NCBI GenBank assembly: GCA_016165875.1
Contig: JABBOT010000002.1
Coordinates: forward strand, 33,138,997 to 33,202,996
Direction of reading: 5' to 3'
DNA: 64,000 nucleotides
DNA from: Acanthopleura granulata
Lineage: Eukaryota > Mollusca > Polyplacophora > Chitonida > Chitonidae
This document shows, piece by piece, positions 38,401 through 47,400 of the stretch. Each line of letters starts with the position of its first letter. Position 1 is the first letter of the stretch. The notes beneath the pieces were generated by a model. It was not told the DNA's origin, searched no databases, and saw only the letters and a program-made list of their open reading frames with translations. The position numbers and the translations under genes were made by a program.

Positions 38401-41400
38401 TCAAACACGCCTCATTGAGAAAGGTTTTCTTTTTTTTTTTTTTTACCTTTTCGGTCTTACATTATGCTCCACATGTGAGAATTTGATCCAGAGTCTTTGA
38501 TGATCACACGAAACATCTCCACTTTTTATCAGAACGTTTGTTTCTCCTAAAGTGTTCAGGACTTGATCAAGCTGATAGCAGAATGAAGACCTTGTCTGTC
38601 AAAGAGGAACATGTTTTTGACATGTTGATATCCCTGATGGGTAATAATGTTAATATTGTGCTTGGAAACTACATGGTAATTTAATGTCAAAATATTATGA
38701 GAGCAGAGTTGCGTGGCAGAGAGCCGCGGAGCTAACGACCAGGGTGGTCCAAGACTGTTCTGCCTGGGACGCTGTTATCACAGCACTCCCTCTCTCCACA
38801 GCTCTCTGCAGCTAAGCGACTTTTCTAGCCTCCTTCATGACTTCACTTTACATCATGATCTTCCCTTATTCATGTCATGGTTTTTCTCCCTGTGCCTTTA
38901 CTGTTATCCGATTAGCTTTTGTACTCTTTGATGTCCTGTGATTGCAACAAGTTCAAGCACAACACTGGCATATGAAGTAAAAACTCCTGGTATCCGTGTG
39001 TATACTAATGTATAGATGACATTATTTTCACAGCCATGTGACATTTCCATTATACACTCCAAGAAATGATGGATGCATTTGTTATAAACTCTCCACACCA
39101 TAAAATTAACACAGTGTGTATATTTGTGACCTTAGAAAAGGTTTCTCCTTGGGGGGTGAAGGAAGGCTGGCTGATGTCACAGGGTACAGTGACAACTATT
39201 TATTTTGATTTATGTATTTGATTGGTGTTTTACACTGCACTCAAGAACATTTCACTCATTTCACTCAACGGCGACCAGCATTATGATGGTAAGAAACCGG
39301 GCAGAGCCCTGGGGGAAACCGACGACCATCCACAGGTTGCTGGCAGACCTTCCCACATACAGCCAGAGAGGAAGCTAGCATGAGCTGGACTTGATCTCAC
39401 GGCGACTGCACTGGTGGAAGGCTTCTGGGTCATTGCACTGCACTGGTGTGCTAACCGACTGAGCCACGGAGGCCTCCAGTGAGAACTAGTCAAGGACCCA
39501 GTGGCTACCCTGTCCCTGATGGCTCAATGGTTCGTGGTGGTTAAAGGAATTAAAAATGCCTAGCCATGTTTAAAAGAAAAGACAACACTTGACCAAATGT
39601 ATGTATGTATCGATAAAGCGTCCTATTCATAGTTCAATAAATGTCACCTATTAGTTTTGTCATGAATGATAACCAAGATATCACAGTTCAAAGTAAGCAA
39701 AAACGTCCACGTGGGGAAAATTTAATAGGCCACCACACTTTCACTTTTAACTTTCAAGGGCGAGATATTCCTACCACCTGAGAAGACATCTGTTTCCGTT
39801 GTGACATCAGCAGTACTTAGTGCACCATTTTTCCATATAGAAATAGTGTTAAATCAGCTGTTTTCTTTGTGATTATGAGACAAAAGTGATATACCTTAAA
39901 GCCATTTTCAATGAAAAGTGGTAGTGGAATACATATGGAGTTATTCCTCAAGGTCACAACCATTGGGCCACAATGCGTGGCCTTCAGTTGTAATAATAAA
40001 TGGGATCGTACTTCGCACACAAAAGAATGTCTCGGCCCTAACACCAGAGAGTGTAGGGTACAGATGACGCGACATTGTGTTTCCAGTTTCTCTAAAGCGG
40101 TGTATCCTATGGCCTTCTAACAATTTCAGATTAAAAGGCAATTTATACCGTTACCAAGCATGTCATAAAAAAATGCCTATGCCAGTGTAGGTCTGTGTGC
40201 CCTCTTCTGAAAGAACTTGGGTTGTATTTTTTGTTGTCTTTTCTTTTAAGCCCAAAAATTTTGGCCAATAGGTTTTGTTCCAGCAGCTGGAATCAATCTG
40301 TCCAGGCAACTGTCCATCCATTTAACTGTCCATTTATCCACGATTTTGTGAAACAACTTACATGTATCTCTAAATTGCTTGTCGCCAGATTTGCCAAACA
40401 CATATCACATATCCATTTTGACCCTGAAAAGATCTCTATTCATTTTTGGTTACCTTAGCCAATTCTTTCAAGGTCATTAGGATCATTTAAGTTGTATTCT
40501 GTGACAGACTTGTATCTCTAGAACTCTTTATGCAAGGTTACGAGGTTAAACCTCTGCCTCCATTACCTTGTAAACATTTCCTTTTGAACATTTGTAACCA
40601 GGATATTCCAACCTTCAAACACATGGAGCTTAATTGAAAAGACTGATAAGTGACCTCTGTCAAAGATGCCTTCAGACCTGTGTGCCAACACTTAGCAGGG
40701 AGCCTGTGTGTGGATGTTTGCTACCAAGTTAGATCAGTATCAGATCATTACTGAAACAAATGAATCACCACAGTGTTTTGGAGGGGTTACATTGATAAAC
40801 TGCTCCCAAAGCTGATTGCCCAAAGTTATGTGGACTACACATATGACTGCTGCATGTGTAATTCAATAGAACTGTAGCTGAAATGTTGAGATACATGGAG
40901 GTAACTGGATAATGAGTCTACAATGACACGAATTAGCAGCATTGGTTCAGCGGAGCAGGCTTCGGATCCTTTAAACTGTATTGCTTCTTGAATGCTTTGT
41001 AATTGTAGCTGGTGATTATGTCAATCAGCATGCTCATGATTAATGTAGTATTGGAAACATTTTCTGCTAGAATTGGTGGCAGTGTGTCTGCACTATTTTA
41101 CAACAAGGACTACAATTGAAGAAATCTGAAGTTTATCAATGACATAAATTTCTTTCAGAGAGGCCTGTGTTCGGCAAGCCCTTGTCTGTCACAAGACATT
41201 CTTGATAACAGCAATCAGAGCAATGTACCATCAACCCACTTACACCATCCAAAAGTCATTTCCCTTATCTGTAATTATGTGGGAGTTCATGCCATCTGGG
41301 TGGACCACGGTACCACACAGAGCAATAAACTAAAAGGTCTACACTTGTATTACCATGCACAATCAGGACTTTTTCCTTGGCTTAATGATTCGAAAGTTTC

Positions 41401-44400
41401 TCTGACCAGAGACATACCAGATGACAACCACTTAGATCCTTCCTGGCAGCCCAGTGTAAGTCAGTCCTTAGCGCTGGTTTATGGTCTTGTCTGAGTGGTT
41501 AAGCATCAGAGCACCCATTGTGAGGATGTTATCTTTGGACATCTCTACCTCATTGATGTATATTAAATCTAGACTTAACATAAATGCTAAGAGCAAAATA
41601 TCTAGCCTCGAGGTATTTGGTATTTATCTGTAGGTCCTGCTTAATTCCGACATGTTTCATATCATTCCCTCTGAGTCACAAAGGGCCTTTATCTACCAAT
41701 TATCGTATTCCTGTCACAATGAGCCATAACACATGTGTTCTGGCCACACGGTTGTAACCCTATGTAATATACATAAAAACCAAACTGTTGGTGGCCAGTG
41801 ATTTATCAGCTGGATTGGTTAAAATTGTATTGCCTGGGGGAGAGTTTGCTGGCTGACATGATCAATGAGTGGACGACATGCTGGTCATGAAAATGAAGGA
41901 GGGGATATGGAAGTTCGCTATTGTGAACTGTAAATCCATGGCCAATTTTTATTAAACAGTGTGGTCAGAAAAGTACCAAAGTCTAATGCTGACAGAAACT
42001 TTGCCTGACTTGTCTTTCGGTGGAGGAAGGTGCCAAGTGAACCCAAAATGAACTGCTACAAATGCTTGATTCAGATGCTTCTGAGGAGGAAAGATGAACT
42101 TTATTCCCATTTCTATCTTTTTTCCTGCATTTCTGCAATTGATTAACTATTTATGAAGGGTAAAAAAGGAGTCTTGTATAAAACTGTGGAGAAAGTCAGA
42201 AGTGGCAGCTGTTGTTTGGAGAGTGCCAGTCTGAAAACGCACCCCAATCCCGGTTGTGTATGTCACCACCAATTACCATCTCTACTTCTACCAGTTAACC
42301 TTGCCACTTAGACCAGAACAGTACCCTGAGCACTTGACCTGGGTACAGACAAAAACACACAACAGTCCCACAGCTTTCCTCATCAGCTCCCCACAGACTT
42401 AAGGGTGTCACCCCATATTTGTGTCAATGTCTGGGAAGGGAATGTTACAAGATTAAGGCCAGTAACTCACACAGACATTTACTTTATATAAAAATCCGCG
42501 GCTCACAATGAGCATACGTCCAGCTGATAAGTATGCTAATGAAAAGGAATTCGCCTGCAAACTGCCTATGGACATTCCAACTCTTGAGATCCTAGCAAAA
42601 CATCAGGCTATTTTCTGTATTAACCTGACATTTGTCATTCAGGCAGAACAAAAATATTGAATTTGAATCCTTACTGCCAGACAGATTTTAACAGCTGAAA
42701 TCCCTGAGCTTTTGAAGAACCTGTGTTCAAGGTGTTCTGGTGTCTGAACAATGGCAGGATTGAGTGTGAAGTGCCTGCAAGCCTGATGAAACTACAAATT
42801 TTTACTTTGACATTGTGCCATGTTAATGGAGTCAGTAGGCATGTGCAGTTCAGTTTATGATGTAGGCCAGCACCTAAGCGTCCAATAACATCTACATAAT
42901 AACACATGTTGCAATACAGACATTTTTACACAGAAGTTGTCACATTCCTTCTCATAGCTGTGTAATGACTCTAAAATCATGGATCAGCGTTGACTTCCAA
43001 ATATAATGTGGCATGAGCACAAATATCTATACCATTTCAACTGTAGGAACCAGTTTTCTTTTTTTCCTTTGGCATGTATATACACCTGCCTTACTACAGC
43101 AGACATGTGGATCTTCTTTGTATGATCAGTATAAAAGTCTTTGTTGCCGACTTGATGATTGCTTCCTGTTTCATTAGATATATCAACTGATAGGTGCAAA
43201 CATGTTGAAAGTTAATCCATGTGCTGACAAAAGAAAGACATGTTCGGTACTTTGATGGTAGATTTTATATCATTGTTCTTGTGTATATCATAGATTATCT
43301 TTCTGCTTAATAGTCATTTAATGCTACATTATATTTATTTCAGTGTTCACGTTAAATCTGTTCAGCATTTTAGGTCAATAGAACTTTTAAGATGTACCTT
43401 TGTTGGACATCCAGTGTATCCTTTGCAGATTTTATCCTTGCGTTATTAATTACATTAAGATAAATCAGCCCCATTATCATTATTTCTTAATGGCTTATTT
43501 TCTTATTTTTCTTATTCAAGGTCCAGGTACCTATGAAGCTCTGAAGCCCACCCCAATGCCTGGAGGGTTGATAACAACCAGGGACAAGCGGTTTAAACAA
43601 GTGAGCCCAGAGAACCCTGGGCCAGGGGCCTATGAGGTGAGTTACACCATTTTCAACTCCTGTGATTCCAGTACTGACATTCCATTACAGTACTATAACA
43701 CTTCATTTTGCTTCAGTTCACTTCATTTTCATTTCTGTTTGTTGATATTTACTGAAATCATTTCCATCCTTCTGGCACTGAGTTCTTTCATCACCAAGCT
43801 CTTCGATTGCCCAAGTTCCAGGATGTTGCCCATTTTCCATTCTCACCTCTTTTACAGTGAGCTGGAGACTCAGGTGCTAACCGACACAGTTCACTTTGAC
43901 CTTGTACAGAGATTCGCTGGTTTTTATGAAAGATGGTGTGTGTTCTGGCACCATGTGTGTATGACTAGCAAGGCTTTGATGCTTAGTGTCAGACCAGGAT
44001 TTTCTCTAGTGTTGTCAGGAAGGTTGGAAAGTTCTCAGTGTGTTGAGGCACTAGTGTTACTCTCCCATTCATCATTGTTGGTTGCTTATTAAAGGTCATT
44101 AGAGTGACACTGAACACTCCTCAGAGGGGATGGCTGAAGTAATGGGGTAAATATTACCCCCTCTAGATGCATATCTCTTAATATGTATAATAATGAGATA
44201 CAGTGACTAACCCAGGCTCCCTGGGCAACCTATGCACACAAGGACTAAAGTAGAGTAAAGCTTGCGCCCTGTGACCACTGTCTCTATCAACAAGTAAGGA
44301 TTGCTGTGCCATCCATCTTTGTCTTGATAAGCACTGTCGGATATGTTTTCTGGCCTTTAGTGTGGTACATGAAATAGTAACCTTAATGTATTCTCATAGA

Positions 44401-47400
44401 CCCCGGCATAATGCCATCAATTACATGCAGGTTACTGTCCCATTTTCCTTGTGGCTTCAATTCATCATCTCTCTGTGTGTAGATATGAGCTAAAATTTTG
44501 ATGTAAGTTCATTTTCATATATATTCGAGATGGGCTTGTAAATTAAGAAATATATCTCACTGATGATGTAAACCTTTTTTAATACACGTTTTCTTATAAA
44601 TTATCATTATTATTACCTTAAAGTTGTATTAATTTTAAACTCAGAATAAACTTGATAATTATTGTTCTGTTCCCAAAGCATATTTTGAAGGGTTTATTCA
44701 ATTGATCAGTATGTAAGAATAGCAGGATTTCTCTGAGTCTCACCATTGCTCAGAATCATAGCATTCTCCAGATTTATGCCACTCCTCCAACTCATCTCAC
44801 CCCTCCTGCTTACTGCAGCCTGTTGTGTAGCAGGTGTTTGATCCTCAAGCTTATCAGCTAAGTTGTTGTGTTGATCAGTCTGATAAAATTACGCCGACAC
44901 AATCTCTTATTCGGAGTGAAGTGAAACAACTGAAAATCTGCCTTCAGAACTACCTGTAACAGTGGAGTTTGTGCAAAGTTCTTGTATACCAGATAGATAT
45001 CAGATACACTTGTCATTTGGTTTATCAGAGTGGTAGCACGTATACCAGAAGTTACTCCATGGTAGTTTGGTGTACTTGAAATGTTACAAACTCTTCAGAA
45101 CTACTTTCCTTTCCAGAGCCTAAGGATCATAATAAAAATGGATAGTTCTAATTGTCATGGCAATAATGAAGTGTTCTGCAAACATTTGTTTTGAAAAGGA
45201 AAATTTCAAATTAACATTAATTCAATTGAAAAGATCTTCAGAGACATTTTTACACTAGGCTTTTTTATCCGTATGGATACTCAGTATTCTGACATGTGTG
45301 ACAGTCTTCAACTTTTGAGCAAGTGGATTTGCAAAGTTGTATTTGTGACTGCTTTGTTGACATTTTATTGTGACTGTGGCCTTTTGTCACTTAATTACCT
45401 TTTTTCCCTGCAAACATCTGTGATAAAGCTGCTTTTAAGATTTTCCAAGTCAGTTTTTATCCACAGCACTGGTCATTCATTGCTCGCATTAGTTTTTATT
45501 TGGATTGGCAGTTGTTGGAATTAGTTGTCAGACTGTAGGCCAGTGTCCTCACTGACACCATTGGTCACCTCCTGGTATATTGCTATTGTGTCTGATTGGC
45601 TTCAGCTTCAAAGACTCCATGGTATTCATTGTGTTGCAAGGAACATTCCCTGCTCTTGTCTGACTCTCTCTGTCCAGGGGTAGGGCTGATCAATCAACCA
45701 CAACCTGCAGGGGGACCGGACCCAGACACTAGCCCTATTTCCTGTTACATCTGTTACCCCTCCCCTGGTGGGACTCAGTATTGAACCAGCCACCCTCACA
45801 GGCTTCCTTGAGCCGTGGAGAACCATTGGGCACGTAAGGCCTGTTCAAATATTAGTGCAAGGACTGGATATTGAAGGCTAATTTTTGTCCCATGACACAT
45901 GGCCACCTGACCTGCCATACATGTGGGGGAATCAAACTCTTAACCTGGGCCTCTGATTCCATGCCCATATGTGCACACAAAGAGGCACTGTCCTCTTTGT
46001 GACAGATCACCATCGGCAGACATGGTGTCAGAGGCCCCTTCAGAGTCCACTAATGAAGAACAGAGACAACCGGTAGCTCACACCACCGGTGATGTGGCAA
46101 CAGTACACTTTGTAGACTTTCACCTTCCTTTGTATCACTCTGTTTCATCTCCTGCAAAGCCTTATGGATTGTTCTCAGAAATAATTGTCGAGTTGTTCAT
46201 ATGTTTCTTAGTATGAGAGTTAAGGCTTTGAGCCTTCTTTTGGGAAAGACTTTTTGAGCACTCTTTCACCCAGAATGTGTATGTCCAGAAGGCATATTGG
46301 TATGGGTTATGTGAACTCTCTTATGTATTGTATATTGCACAAATGGTACAGTCGTCAACATGTTTATATTTTTCTCTTAATTGTTTCTCTTGCCAGGTTG
46401 TTATTGCCCTGGGTTTACATAGCAGTGATCTATATCGAACGCCCTTTCACAGCTACTTTCCCCTGAAGTTGTTTGGACAAAATTCAGCCAAGGCTCCATG
46501 CCATTCTAACCTTGATATTGTGTGTATGCCCTGGAGCGTTAAGTTAGACAGTGCTGGAATCTGGGCATGTCAATTTAGCTGAACCCTGTTTTACATCTCC
46601 AATGATGGAGACAGGCTTCATCTCACAAACCTTTGACCCTAATGGCCTTCAGCAACATCAGCTTTATGACATAATGTTCTCTGGCAACTTGAGAAATGAG
46701 TAAGTGAGAGAACCAGCCTGCCTGTGTTATTTGTCAGAGATCCGGGAAGCTTCCTTCTGATAACCGGCCATTTTTATGATCAGGGTATACAAAAGCGATT
46801 CATTTTCCATTTTTATGATCCTTCGGCTGGAACAGTGATCAATTATACATTCTCTTAGCAAAGGTTTTTATCTGCTTGTTTCTAGGCTTTTAGTTTTGTC
46901 TGTGCGTGTGTGTGTGTGTGTTTTTTTTTTTTTTAAACTGGGCAAAATAACCACTTGTTTTGGATGGCCTGGAATGGTTATCAGAAACCCTGTGATAAAC
47001 TGGATCCTTTCCTCCATTTATCAAGCAGGGGATCTGTGATGAGCTTTTGTCTGTTGTTAGAGGTGGCCAGCACCATGTAGCCACTGGCTCTCTGCACAGC
47101 TCAGCTTACTGTTTATGAGGTAAAGATGGGACAGAACCAGTTTGTTACCATCTCTTATCTTCAAAAATGAAAGCACTTTTGCAAGTGTTTTATCAAAATA
47201 TCTTCTGCGCCACATCCATGTGCTTAAAACAAATGCCATGGAAAGTTTGATAACCCAGATGATATGCATATTGTGGAGGAAGGGCATTTGACATTACCGT
47301 GATTTTACATGTTGGTGGAAACAGAAACCAGAAATTTGGATACAAAAACACTCTCTCTTAAGAGCATCACTGGAGGTGTGAGTGGCTCAAAAGGACATGA

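Noticed and set aside
41480..41530. A-box-like TGTCTGAGTGGTTAAG near 41489
   Set aside because: No B box and no tRNA fold follow, so neither a tRNA gene nor a clear SINE can be called.
43637..44092. About 150-codon extension of the STPG2 exon 10 frame into intron 10
   Set aside because: The exon has a good donor at 43637, the extension has no PG repeat, is hydrophobic and Cys/Phe-rich like translated intron, and would remove the conserved last exon. It is treated as read-through by chance.
45730..45960. Reversed B-box-like sequences near 45.78 and 45.94 kb
   Set aside because: No matching A box at a proper distance and no SINE tail; similarity is too weak.
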